Assembly: GCA_964392265.1 (NCBI GenBank)
Contig: CAYMOS010000002.1
Location: 186,001-250,000, forward strand
Reading direction: 5' to 3'
DNA: 64,000 bases
Source of the DNA: CALMAK01 sp964392265
GTDB taxonomy: Bacteria; Patescibacteriota; Saccharimonadia; Saccharimonadales; Saccharimonadaceae
Part shown: piece after piece, positions 41,161 to 51,100 of the stretch
How the letters are laid out: every line of letters starts with the position of its first letter
Numbering within the stretch: the stretch's first letter is position 1
The notes under the pieces: model-generated
Told to the model about the DNA's origin: nothing
Databases searched by the model: none
The model's input: only the letters and a program-made list of their open reading frames with translations
Made by a program: the position numbers and the translations under genes

Positions 41161-43017
41161 CTACACCACCTTCACCTTTGTGTCTGGTGACAAAATACGG
41201 AAGTGCTCGGCGAGGTTTACCTTGGCTTCACTGCCTGCAAATGAGGCGTCACGGAACACGGCAGTGAGGGGCTTTAGCTGGGCGATTTGCTTGATTGTGT
41301 CTTCGCTGATGTGCTCGGCAAAACACGCCACCAGCCCAGATACTTCGCCGAAGTAGTCGTACTTGTACACGATTGCTCCAGCAATGTCAGTTGTTTCAAG
41401 TGGGCGGTTTAGCTCGAATGCAGATTGGGTCAATATGCCATACAGTAGGTCGAGGTCGCTGCGGTCGTCTTTGATGTTGTCTACGTCATTTAGCAGGGTT
41501 GCTTGGCTGAGTTCGCCAGCAGATTTATACACATCTTTGTAGTTGGTGTCGTCGATACGCAGGGCGCGGAAGCCGTAATCTACCTTGGCGTCGGGATGCT
41601 CGGATGCAATTTTGTCACCAGCGCGGCGGATGCGTTCACGAGAGATTTCGGGAATGGTTTTGTAGCCAGCCTTGAACGCCTCGCTTTTCTCGTCGGTTTC
41701 TTCGGGCAGTTGCACCATTATCCATTTGCGATTGCCGCCGTCCTCGGCGTTGAGTTGCATGACGGCGTGGGCGGTTGAGCCTGACCCTGCAAAGAAATCG
41801 AGGATTATATCGTTATCATGAGAGCCAATAATCTTCATCAGGTAACCGATTAGTCCCTTTGGTTTGGAGAAGTCGAAAGGTATATCTAGCCTGATAAGTT
41901 CCTTGGAAGCCTCCGAGTTAGTGTACTTATCGAGAAGAGTAAGCGGCAGCATGCCAGATTCTTGTCTCTCATGCAGATATAGCTTTGTATAGATATTCCA
42001 CTTACTCTGATTTCCGTTCTCGTCAACCAGCGGAGATGTTTTAGTTTCTTTGAATACAACTCTATCATCTGCAAGATTCTCTAAGAATGTATCTTCTTTC
42101 CAGCGATAGATTCGGTTGTTCGGTGGAAACACTATAGTTCCGTCGGGGGTTTTAATCCCATACCTACTGTTTGGCCGCTCGTCTGCATTAGGCAGGCTCG
42201 GCATATACAGGGAGACTATATTGTATTTACCACGGCTATCTTCATTCTTGAAAAGTTTAGTGTACTTCTCTGAATTTTGAGCCTCCGAGTCATTGAACAT
42301 AGGAGTCTCTTCTATACTACGGGCATAGGTTAGTATGTACTCGTGTGATTGAGAGAAGAACGTGCCCTTATTGCTAGTCATCTTTGTCTTGCGGACAATA
42401 ACACCTACGAAATTATCTTCTCCGAAGATCTCATCACTCAGTTTTCGCAGATTAGCATACTCATCCTCGCCAATAGATATAAATATCACCCCATCCTCGC
42501 TCAGCAAGTTCCTCGCCAGCTTCAGTCGTGGGTACATCATACTCAGCCAATCGCTGTGGTAGCGGCCGTTGGTCTTTTCGTTCTTTTTGAAGTTGATATT
42601 GCCGTCCTCGTCGTGGTACTCGGTGTCTTCGTCGTATTGCTCGGCATTTGCTTTGAAGTTGTCGTGGTACACAAAGTCCTTGCCCGTGTTGTAGGGTGGG
42701 TCGATGTAGATCATCTTGACCTTGCCGAGGTAGCTTTCTTGCAGCAGCTTGAGGGCGTCGAGGTTGTCACCTTCGATAAAGAGGTTTTCGGTGGTGTCCC
42801 AGTTTTTGCTGGCGTCTACATCGGGGCGGAGGGTTTTGTTGATAGGTGCACCAGCCTCGATAACAGCCTTGCGTTTGCCAACCCACGTAAAGTCGTAGCT
42901 CTCATCCTTATCGTCCAGCCTGTCCAGCGTCTCGCCCAGAGATTCAAAGAACTCTCGGCTACCTCGCCAGTCTGTCTTCTCTATGTCAATCTTCTCAATA
43001 CCGCCCTCGTCGTTCAT
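41161..43017 (-). CDS. Type III DNA methyltransferase, Mod subunit
   Basis: Recognises the target site and methylates adenine N6. The 618-aa protein has the catalytic DPPYNTGKDF (DPPY at residues 106-109) before the SAM-binding ILDFFAGSGSTAHAVM (near residue 410), the beta-class order typical of Mod proteins. The region between them (about 200-390) should be the target-recognition domain and is the least conserved part. The promoter lies in the gap to the divergent gene (TACAAT, complement of 43061-43066) with a leader of about 43 bases and an AAGGG before ATG. It is the first gene of the mod-rhuM-res operon. Confidence 0.93.
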   Translation of the reverse strand: MNDEGGIEKIDIEKTDWRGSREFFESLGETLDRLDDKDESYDFTWVGKRKAVIEAGAPINKTLRPDVDASKNWDTTENLFIEGDNLDALKLLQESYLGKVKMIYIDPPYNTGKDFVYHDNFKANAEQYDEDTEYHDEDGNINFKKNEKTNGRYHSDWLSMMYPRLKLARNLLSEDGVIFISIGEDEYANLRKLSDEIFGEDNFVGVIVRKTKMTSNKGTFFSQSHEYILTYARSIEETPMFNDSEAQNSEKYTKLFKNEDSRGKYNIVSLYMPSLPNADERPNSRYGIKTPDGTIVFPPNNRIYRWKEDTFLENLADDRVVFKETKTSPLVDENGNQSKWNIYTKLYLHERQESGMLPLTLLDKYTNSEASKELIRLDIPFDFSKPKGLIGYLMKIIGSHDNDIILDFFAGSGSTAHAVMQLNAEDGGNRKWIMVQLPEETDEKSEAFKAGYKTIPEISRERIRRAGDKIASEHPDAKVDYGFRALRIDDTNYKDVYKSAGELSQATLLNDVDNIKDDRSDLDLLYGILTQSAFELNRPLETTDIAGAIVYKYDYFGEVSGLVACFAEHISEDTIKQIAQLKPLTAVFRDASFAGSEAKVNLAEHFRILSPDTKVKVV

Positions 43018-43105
43018 CTACCCTTACTCCCGCTATTCACTGACTTATAAAACTATTGCCATTGTAGCATAAAAACAGATTAACGATGGTATAATAACAG
43101 TAGTT

Positions 43106-44068
43106 ATGGTGTCGCCTTTGAGTAAATATAATGACGAGCATAAAGATCGCTGGGATATCCTAGTGGATTTTCCTACGTGGGAGCGAGAATCTATTCTGGA
43201 TTGGGTATGGGGAGTCGTTCACACCGGGGAAACTAATCGGTGGGGTCATGTTGTGCCAGAATATAATCCGTCTGTCATTACTGACATCCAGAAGAATGAA
43301 AGAATCATGTTCGTTGAAGATCTCGATATACCTTACGCCACTTGGACAGATCTTGAAGTGAGGGTTAGGTTACTCATGTCAAATGATCCAGAAAAGCTCT
43401 TAATCCTCATTGAGCTTCTGGTCAAACATATCCGCAATGATGATAGTAGCTATCATAGCTTCGGCGTACTTACTGAAAGCTCTAATATGATCTTAAACCG
43501 CCTAGAGCGCGTACTGAGCAATGGGTCTAAATGGAAAGTAGTCACGACAGTCGGAAGCCCTTCTGGGCTGATTGAACGTGTCGATCCGCACATAACTGAT
43601 ATGGCTCAGGCAGCAAAAAGTAAGCACCTTGATGACGCTTGGTCTCATGCATTTGGACCTAGTCCAAAGCCTGAACAGGCGATCGTGGATGCGCAGCTTG
43701 CTATCGAGCATGCCGCGTCTGAATCAGGGCTAACAAACGCAACAACAAAGGTGTTTGGTACATTACTTGGGGACATAAAAGCGCGTTTAGGGAAAAGTTA
43801 TGTATCATCTGCAAAGCCTGAGTACGACAAGGGACTTGAGCTTATCAAGGCAAAAGATACTACTGTCGTGGATAATGAGTTTGCAAGTTGGTTTGCAAGC
43901 GGCCTGGACCTGATCCAGAAAACCAACCCTACACGACACGCAAGTAAGCAGACTAACGGCTTTGCCGTTTCGGTAGATGCTGCAAGACAGGCGGTTCTTG
44001 TGGCTACTCTGCTAAACGAGATGATCGTAAAAGGCTATATAAAAAAGGCTGGCACGCAAAATAAATAG
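43106..44068 (+). CDS. Abortive-infection-like protein (Abi_C/HEPN-type C-terminus)
   Basis: A 320-aa soluble protein. Its C-terminal half resembles the Abi_C domain (PF14355) found in abortive-infection family proteins: a helix starting IVDAQLAIEHAA, then TTKVFGTLLGDIKARLG, a turn containing NPTRHASKQTNG with an Arg-His pair (R277, H278) where the family has an RN...HG motif, and a closing helix AARQAVLVATLLNEMIV. The HEPN-like motif is degenerate, so RNase activity is uncertain. The N-terminal half has Trp-rich segments and is unfamiliar. TATAAT at 43090-43095 is ten bases before ATG (leaderless). It is divergent from mod and convergent with the KAP gene, inside the defence island. Confidence 0.55.
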   Translation: MVSPLSKYNDEHKDRWDILVDFPTWERESILDWVWGVVHTGETNRWGHVVPEYNPSVITDIQKNERIMFVEDLDIPYATWTDLEVRVRLLMSNDPEKLLILIELLVKHIRNDDSSYHSFGVLTESSNMILNRLERVLSNGSKWKVVTTVGSPSGLIERVDPHITDMAQAAKSKHLDDAWSHAFGPSPKPEQAIVDAQLAIEHAASESGLTNATTKVFGTLLGDIKARLGKSYVSSAKPEYDKGLELIKAKDTTVVDNEFASWFASGLDLIQKTNPTRHASKQTNGFAVSVDAARQAVLVATLLNEMIVKGYIKKAGTQNK

Positions 44069-44128
44069 TCTGCCGCGTCACGTAGACATCCCCCTCCTAC
44101 TGGAGGTGCAACAACTACATTATGAGAA

Positions 44129-47100
44129 TTATGATTCGTCCTCTGGGTAAAGATTGGCGAAGTCGTCCCAGAATTTCTTTTCAGCCTGTGACTGCCTAGG
44201 GCTAGTAAGGGATGGGAGCGACCGCAAGATGGTCATCTTAGATGATGTGTTTTGCCATGTTTTTATTCGAGCTGTCAGATCATCAAAGTCTTGCTTGTGT
44301 GTTTTGTAGGTAGGTCGAGTAGCTTCCAGTCCATCCATGATAACCTTTAGTGTCTGTGGATCTTGAGTCTCTGTCAATAGGCTAAATAGCAGGTAAATAT
44401 AGTCATTCTTTGGGGTGGGCTGGAGCAATGGATAGTAGTCATTTATAATTTTGAAGGCAATATTCTGGCCCGCGGAGATAGATCGCCCAGGTTCGCGCAG
44501 CCAGTTTAGTAGATCAGTGGCGATGCGTCTTTTGTCCGTTTCTTGAAGATGGCTTAGTCGTGACAGGAAAGAGTATGCAATATCAGATTGTGCGGGGTCG
44601 TTACTAGTTATGAGCGCGGTAACTTGCTCAAGTGCGGATTTTAATTCAGTAATATCCGACTTCGGGAGTTGTGACGCAACATATGTGAAGTACTTCTCTT
44701 TGTGTGTATAGCTATTGACCTTAGCTTTGTCCAGGAGCTTGGCTATTATATTTTTTCTGTCAGGGATCTTGTTGAGCGACCCTATAAAGTCTATGTCGTA
44801 ATAGTTATTTGATGGAGTGCGATCGATCACATCGTGCAATATCTTCTTTTGCTCCTCAAGGTCAGAATTCGTATAGATGTAGCTCAAAACATCCGGGTAT
44901 GAAACTAAGTTAGGCAGGATAGTCGGCAGTATAAGTTTGATGAAGTTTTTGCGAGTTTCTTTAGTCCAAAGTTCAAGAGGCTGCTTTACGCTGGCGAGAT
45001 CGGGGTAGCTCTGGAAGTATGAATTGATACTAGCAGTTATTGCATCCCTATCTGTATCTTCAACATAATTCCGTAGCCAATACAATGCAACAACTTGATC
45101 TGCACGCTGATCTTGCTGGCTTGTGCGGCCTCCTAGCTGAATGATATCCTGGGTAATCTGTGACAAATGCACGGATGCGCTTTTGAGTTCATTCCTGAAC
45201 GTCTTTACAAGTTGCTCTATTGAGCTAATAATCTGCGCATGGCCTTCGTCGTAGCGCCCCGATGTGGCGATTTCATTACTGAGCAGTTCGGCGATTTTAC
45301 GAATAAGATCCGCTAAGAGATTGTGTTTTATGATGTACGTTTTGTACTTGTCGATGGTGGTTAGATTGGTAGCAACATTATCAACAGTAAATGAAGATAT
45401 GTAGGTATTTATCAGCTTCTCTGTAATGAAGGTTTCTTGACCATCTATATTGTTGAATATCTGAATAGCCTTATTATTGGTTGCGTATTTGGACTCCAAA
45501 AGGCTTCTCAGGTCAGTTTTTTGCTGGCTATTTAGAAGATTAGGATTATTTTTGAACGCTTCGATGATATCTAAGTTGAGTTGTGATGCGGCTGCATTAC
45601 TCCCCAATGCACCGAGGTATCTGGTGATTATGTTGACCCGTAAGGACGGGTTAATCTTCTTATTTAACAACAGGTTAAATACATGGGATAGTGGCAAGCT
45701 TTCATATTTTTGCCACAGCTCTGTGTCTATAGTTTTTGCAATATCGTTTACGTAGCGCTTGCTATCTACGGGTATACCGAGGCTGGATATAATTTCGAAT
45801 TGTGTAATCACTACGCTACTTTGGATATTTTCCTGACCAGAATACTTGACGGCTAGGTCGGCCATGAACTCTACGAGCTTATCTTGAGGTTCGTCTTTTG
45901 ACAACTCTTGCGCCTCAGTTACGTTGCCAGCTATCAGCGCATTTTTTATCAAATTGGCGTTCTTAAGTCCACGGGAGTCGACTGGATCTTTGAAGTAGAT
46001 GAATGGTTCGGCGTCGTCCACCGTGATGCGACTCGTCTTCTGCATGAAGTTAGTGAAGTCTGTCCGCTCACCTAGGTCTTCACCGTTAGTTATAGACTCA
46101 GGCTGGTGCCAGCTCTCTTTGAGGGATTCATAGGCCTTCGGAAACTTTTGTCGGATAATCAGGACTTTGGCTAAGTATGCAATGTCACCGTCAATAATAT
46201 CCTTCACGCCCGTGCCACGTGTACTAATAACCATAGCGATCAGATTGTTGATGAACTGAATAATCTCACGCGGATTACGTGAGAATGCAGAATTTATCAC
46301 CAAGATAACATCTTCGTCATCGAGAAGATTGCTAATTTCGCCAGTCTTCCCGATCACGTCTTTCGTATACTGCTCAAGATCTGTATTTATAAAATCAGGT
46401 ATCCAGATGATCAGGTTAAAAATCTTTCGTAGGTATTCGGCCGCACCAAATGAATCGGACTTGATCTCGTTAGATCCATAAAAATACTTCTCGACCTGCA
46501 CCTCGATTGCAGCAGGGTCGCACGGCACGATAAAAACGAGACCGTTCTTCGCACTGCTATACATGAAGGTCTTGATGGTCGTAAGCATCGAAATAGCGAC
46601 ATCACCTTGCACACGGTCTATGTTATCGAATACGATCACCATCTTCTTGTCTACGTGTTCGAGTATCTCAATAAACTTTGTCTCGAACTGTTCTGGTGAA
46701 TTGAGCTTGTCCTGCTGGATCGTCTTCGTAATAATCTCGGTCTGCGATATTTGCTTGCTAAATAAGCTGCCGACGGCAGCCTTAACAATTTCTTCGACTG
46801 CTGGCTTGAGGATCACGACGAGTACTGAGACCGATGCAATAAAGGAAAGGACTGTGTTGAAGAGATCGGCTACCGAAAGATGCTGCCATACGGTGTTGAA
46901 TAGGATAATAAATATGACTGATACAATCAGTGTACCGAGCAGCACAAAAGGTCTAACTTTTGCCCAGAGCTTTTTGTACCATGGCTTTTTGTTGTCCTCG
47001 TCTGAATCACTATTCTTTGTCGTAGAGTTCGTAGTTGAATTGTAAAGAGGCGTGAGGATATTTTCATCGATCTTGATTTTATTATCTTTGAGAAAATCAA

Positions 47101-47389
47101 CGAGCTTGATGAGGAATGTCCTGCGAAGCGTGTCATCTTTATACTTCCATGCATCAAAGATGAATACGGGCATATCAAGCTCGCTGTCATTCTTCACCAT
47201 CTCGATAACGGTACTTTTACCGGCACCCCAAGCACCAAACAAGCCAATGGTATGTGGTGATGTTTTATCTTGCAATATCTTCTTGAGTGCTGGTGCGATC
47301 GAATTGTGATAGAAACGCTCGTAACTCACCTCAGATTTTGTCTGGGGTTCGTCTTTTAGAAAAATGAATTCTGGTGGACGTTTCTTCAT
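44129..47389 (-). CDS. KAP-family P-loop NTPase, membrane-inserted
   Basis: A 1086-aa protein of the KAP family (STAND-related P-loop NTPases, several linked to phage exclusion). Walker A is LFGAWGAGKST (near residues 50-60) and Walker B VIVFDNIDRVQGD (near 250). Between them two to three hydrophobic segments (about 150-215) insert into the membrane, a KAP hallmark. The C-terminal 600 residues are helical, repeat-like and Ser/Asn/Thr-rich, likely a sensor region. ATG 47389 follows AGGGAG by eight bases and is preferred to the upstream frame start at 47413. A TATAAT (complement of 47433-47438) gives it its own promoter downstream of the DUF4391 gene. Confidence 0.85.
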   Translation of the reverse strand: MKKRPPEFIFLKDEPQTKSEVSYERFYHNSIAPALKKILQDKTSPHTIGLFGAWGAGKSTVIEMVKNDSELDMPVFIFDAWKYKDDTLRRTFLIKLVDFLKDNKIKIDENILTPLYNSTTNSTTKNSDSDEDNKKPWYKKLWAKVRPFVLLGTLIVSVIFIILFNTVWQHLSVADLFNTVLSFIASVSVLVVILKPAVEEIVKAAVGSLFSKQISQTEIITKTIQQDKLNSPEQFETKFIEILEHVDKKMVIVFDNIDRVQGDVAISMLTTIKTFMYSSAKNGLVFIVPCDPAAIEVQVEKYFYGSNEIKSDSFGAAEYLRKIFNLIIWIPDFINTDLEQYTKDVIGKTGEISNLLDDEDVILVINSAFSRNPREIIQFINNLIAMVISTRGTGVKDIIDGDIAYLAKVLIIRQKFPKAYESLKESWHQPESITNGEDLGERTDFTNFMQKTSRITVDDAEPFIYFKDPVDSRGLKNANLIKNALIAGNVTEAQELSKDEPQDKLVEFMADLAVKYSGQENIQSSVVITQFEIISSLGIPVDSKRYVNDIAKTIDTELWQKYESLPLSHVFNLLLNKKINPSLRVNIITRYLGALGSNAAASQLNLDIIEAFKNNPNLLNSQQKTDLRSLLESKYATNNKAIQIFNNIDGQETFITEKLINTYISSFTVDNVATNLTTIDKYKTYIIKHNLLADLIRKIAELLSNEIATSGRYDEGHAQIISSIEQLVKTFRNELKSASVHLSQITQDIIQLGGRTSQQDQRADQVVALYWLRNYVEDTDRDAITASINSYFQSYPDLASVKQPLELWTKETRKNFIKLILPTILPNLVSYPDVLSYIYTNSDLEEQKKILHDVIDRTPSNNYYDIDFIGSLNKIPDRKNIIAKLLDKAKVNSYTHKEKYFTYVASQLPKSDITELKSALEQVTALITSNDPAQSDIAYSFLSRLSHLQETDKRRIATDLLNWLREPGRSISAGQNIAFKIINDYYPLLQPTPKNDYIYLLFSLLTETQDPQTLKVIMDGLEATRPTYKTHKQDFDDLTARIKTWQNTSSKMTILRSLPSLTSPRQSQAEKKFWDDFANLYPEDES

Positions 47390-47450
47390 AATATACTCCC
47401 TAATCAACCCCACCTGCTGATTGCGTAGTTTTATTATAACAGATTCGTAG

Positions 47451-48092
47451 CTACTTCATCTGCTGCTCAAGTATATGACGCTGTCGTGCCAGCTCCTGCT
47501 TCTTCGCTATCGACACCTCAGTAGTTATTTTCTTGTTTATGGTATCAATCTGCTTTTTAATTTCCTTGCTCTTCTCCCATCGCTCAATAGTTGATTTAGG
47601 GTCGGAGTATGGTTGCCGGGCGATGCCCGCTATTTGGAATATATAGCCTAGGTAGATGTGAGACATGACATTACCATGCAATATGAACTTACCGCTCGGT
47701 CGGCTCCAGCCGGTGTCTACGAAGTCATCATTCTTGGTCTTAATACCGTATTCTTTCTTGAATGACTTCAGGGATGTTATTATCTTGCTTTTGTCGTCTA
47801 TAGGTCTCTTTAGTGTGTAAATAATCGGGTACGGTATAGAGCTGTCGATGTGACACAGTACGGCATTGCTAATCGACCTATCTTTTAGGATGATCTCAAA
47901 AATCTGAATCTCCTCGATCGTATCATCCTTCGTCACATTGAGAGTATCTGGCGATAGTTTGTGCGTCCAGGTGATTTTTTCTATCTCGCCAGTGAACTGC
48001 TGCTTTAGTTTATTGCTAACGACAGTCTTTTTGTAGAATTTGTCCTTTGGTAGAAAGCGATTGACGATAGTTGAGCTAGGCAGATCAAACAT
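47451..48092 (-). CDS. DUF4391 protein
   Basis: A 213-aa protein that fits the DUF4391 family: it starts MFDLPSSTIVNRFLPKDKFY, has IEKITWTHKLSPDTLNV in the first third, and ends with a basic coiled coil (about 170-213). The function is unknown. From general knowledge, DUF4391 genes are often next to SNF2-type helicases and DNA methylase genes, as here. Its ATG is 11 bases after the stop of the SNF2 helicase, so the two are co-transcribed and probably act together. Confidence 0.75.
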   Translation of the reverse strand: MFDLPSSTIVNRFLPKDKFYKKTVVSNKLKQQFTGEIEKITWTHKLSPDTLNVTKDDTIEEIQIFEIILKDRSISNAVLCHIDSSIPYPIIYTLKRPIDDKSKIITSLKSFKKEYGIKTKNDDFVDTGWSRPSGKFILHGNVMSHIYLGYIFQIAGIARQPYSDPKSTIERWEKSKEIKKQIDTINKKITTEVSIAKKQELARQRHILEQQMK

Positions 48093-48103
48093 GGTCTGCT
48101 GCC

Positions 48104-51100
48104 CTAGCCTTTAATTACCAAAAAGTTAATGAGCTCGAAGTCGTCTAGCCCTTGAATGTCGCTGACTAACGCAGTGGTTCCTCCTGGCGAAAAGAGACTG
48201 TCGGTGTCTGCCTCATCTTTGGTGGTGATGATGGACTGGATGGCGGTGGTAAGGTGCTGTGTGTAGTTGCTCATATTTTTACCACTGTCTGTCTCTGTAT
48301 TGAACTTTGCTACTAGATCGGCATCCGGCTGATCGTGACCCTTCGTAAAGAACCGTAGTTTGTCGAGCAGCTCTTTTGACTGAAGGTGATTGACAACAAC
48401 ATGGCCATCATCGGCAATGTAGACGAGGTAGAACGGATGCAGGCGGTTCTGCTTGTCAATATTCACACCTTGATTAATGTTCTTTAGGATGAAAATGACA
48501 CCAGGCTGCAGATTGTCGGCTGCACGAGCAACGGCATGGATACCAAATGGTAATGCATCGGCTTTGCCGTACTTTTTCAGTAGCTCCTGTAGGTCAAGGT
48601 GGAATTCATTGAGACCAAGGTCCATGATCGAGACGCCACCACTCATTTCTTCGAGGTCGACAACTTCATTCTTAATCTTCTCGAGTTGACTCTTGCGGTA
48701 CTCTAGTTCGGCGTTGTCAGCTTCGTCAATCGGGTTGTCATTACCGGTCGCAGTCAGGTTAACCATGCGCATACGGCCTTCAACGCGTGCTTTGAGATTA
48801 ATATATTCATCAAGTGAGATGTTTGGCCAGAAGTTAGTAAGTTGAATAACATCGTTCGTTGAGCCAATACGATCGACACGTCCAAACCGCTGGATGATGC
48901 GCACCGGGTTCCAGTGGATATCGTAATTAATCAGATAGTCGCAGTCCTGAAGGTTTTGCCCTTCTGATATGCAGTCTGTGCCGAATAGAATATCAATTTC
49001 ACCCGGTCGCTCGTTTGGGTTATCAAAAAGGACGTCGCGCCCTTTTGATTTCGGCGAGAATAGTGTCAATATCGTATTGAATTCAGGCTTAACGAGACGA
49101 GAGGTCGGGATTGTCATGGCGGGATTTTTTGTACCTGTGACGACTGCAGAGTCAAGACCAAACTCATCCTTAATCTTTTGGGCTAGTTCGCCGTAGAGAT
49201 AATCGGCAGTATCGGCAAAGGCAGTAAAGACGAGCACCTTTTTATTATCATCGTTGATTGGATAATTAATTTTGTCGCGAATAATTTCAAGGAGCCGCTC
49301 TAGTTTAAGGTCGTGCTCATCAACAATAGGTGTAATCATGGCCAATAGCTCGTTAAGCTCGGCCTTATCTGCTTCGAGTTTAGCGCGCCAGCTTTCAAGA
49401 TCGATGTCTGCAAGATCAATCTTAAGGTCCTTACCGACGGTCCATTCTGCCTCTTCGGGATCTTCGTCATATTCAGTGAGTGTAATATTAGACTGGTTGA
49501 CAGTTGTATTGACGCTACGACCTTGCTGAAAGCGATCAATACTGTCGGTAATCCCATCAATAAGATCGTACATGCGCTCGGATGTTTTTCGGAAGGCGTA
49601 GATGCTACTTTCGAGACGCTTTAGCATATTGGTGATCATCAGGACATTACGGCCCGCCTCGCGGTTTGCCCAACTGCGGCCCTTGGCGCTCTCGAGATTT
49701 ACATATTTTCCAAGTTTCGATGGGAATACATATTTCATCGGTGTATACACGTCCATGTTCAGTGAGTCGATGCGGTTGAATATCTCGTCGAACGTGACGC
49801 CCTCTATATCGGTTAATTCTGGCTGCTCAGAAATTGGTTTGAGACGTGTTGGAAACTTGCCAACATCAGATAGTGAATAGTGCTGTTCAATATGCCTACG
49901 TGAGCGCGCGATCGTAACGCTATCAAGCAATTCAAAGAAGTCGAAATGCAGCATTTCTAGCAACGCGGCGGTGGTGCGATCCTCTGGAGACAGCCCATTC
50001 CAGGCCTTAAATACAGCACTGGCATCTCGGAAAATTTTCTCAATAGGACTATCGGTCTTGAGCGATGAGTCAAGCTGGGTCGAGTCGCCCTCGGCAGCGA
50101 GCATTAGTTGGTTACGCAAGTCAGCGAATCGGTTGTTGACTGGAGTGGCAGATAGCATCAAAACTTTTGTCTTTACGCCGTCACGAATGACGCGATTCAT
50201 TAACTTTTGATAACGATTCTCAAAGCCCTCCTCAGCCTTATGTGTTGTTGATTCACCATTGCGGAAGTTGTGTGATTCATCAATTACCACAAGGTCATAA
50301 TTACCCCAGTTGAGGTTTTGTAGATCAATACCGTTACTATCCCCGCGTTCGCGACTCATATCTGTGTGAAACAGCACATCATAGCGCAGCCGATCTTCGG
50401 CAAGCGGATTGTTTTTATAATTACCCTTGAAGGTATTCCAGTTGTCCTTAAGGCGTTTCGGGGCGAGTACAAGGACATTCTTATTTCGAGACTCGTAGTA
50501 TTTGATGACGCCAAGCGCAGAAAATGTCTTACCAAGGCCTACGGAGTCGGCCAAGATACAGCCGTTATGTTTTTCGAGCTTTGAAATACATCCAGTGACG
50601 GCATCGCGTTGGAAATCGTATAGCTTCCCCCAGACGACAGAGTTTTTAAAGCCGGTAGCCTCATTTGGCAAGAAGTCTGCGTTAAGGTCTTCAAGGAATT
50701 CGCTGAAGATATTATAAAGAGCTGCAAAATAGATGAGTTCGGGCGAGTTTTCCTTGTAGGCGGCCTGGATGTTATTAAGGATGGTGTCGGTTACATCGAC
50801 AAGTCTAGAATCATCGTTCCATACACTATCGAATGTCTCAAGGAGGCGCCTAGCATGCTCACTGGTTGATTTTTCGGTTGTTGAGTAGGCGTTATTGCCT
50901 CTGTCTTCACCAATATCAATAGTATCGAAGTTATTGATCGGACTGTACGAAACTAGCTGATCGCTTTCTGCAACGTTCTTGTCTGAGCGTATATCCTGTA
51001 GTGCCGTCTGAAATGAAGCAAGTGCATTCTTGAGCTTTGTGAGGCTGAGGCTCTCGGGTGACCTGTTGCCATGCACTAATTCGTTGCGCAGTTTGTGCGC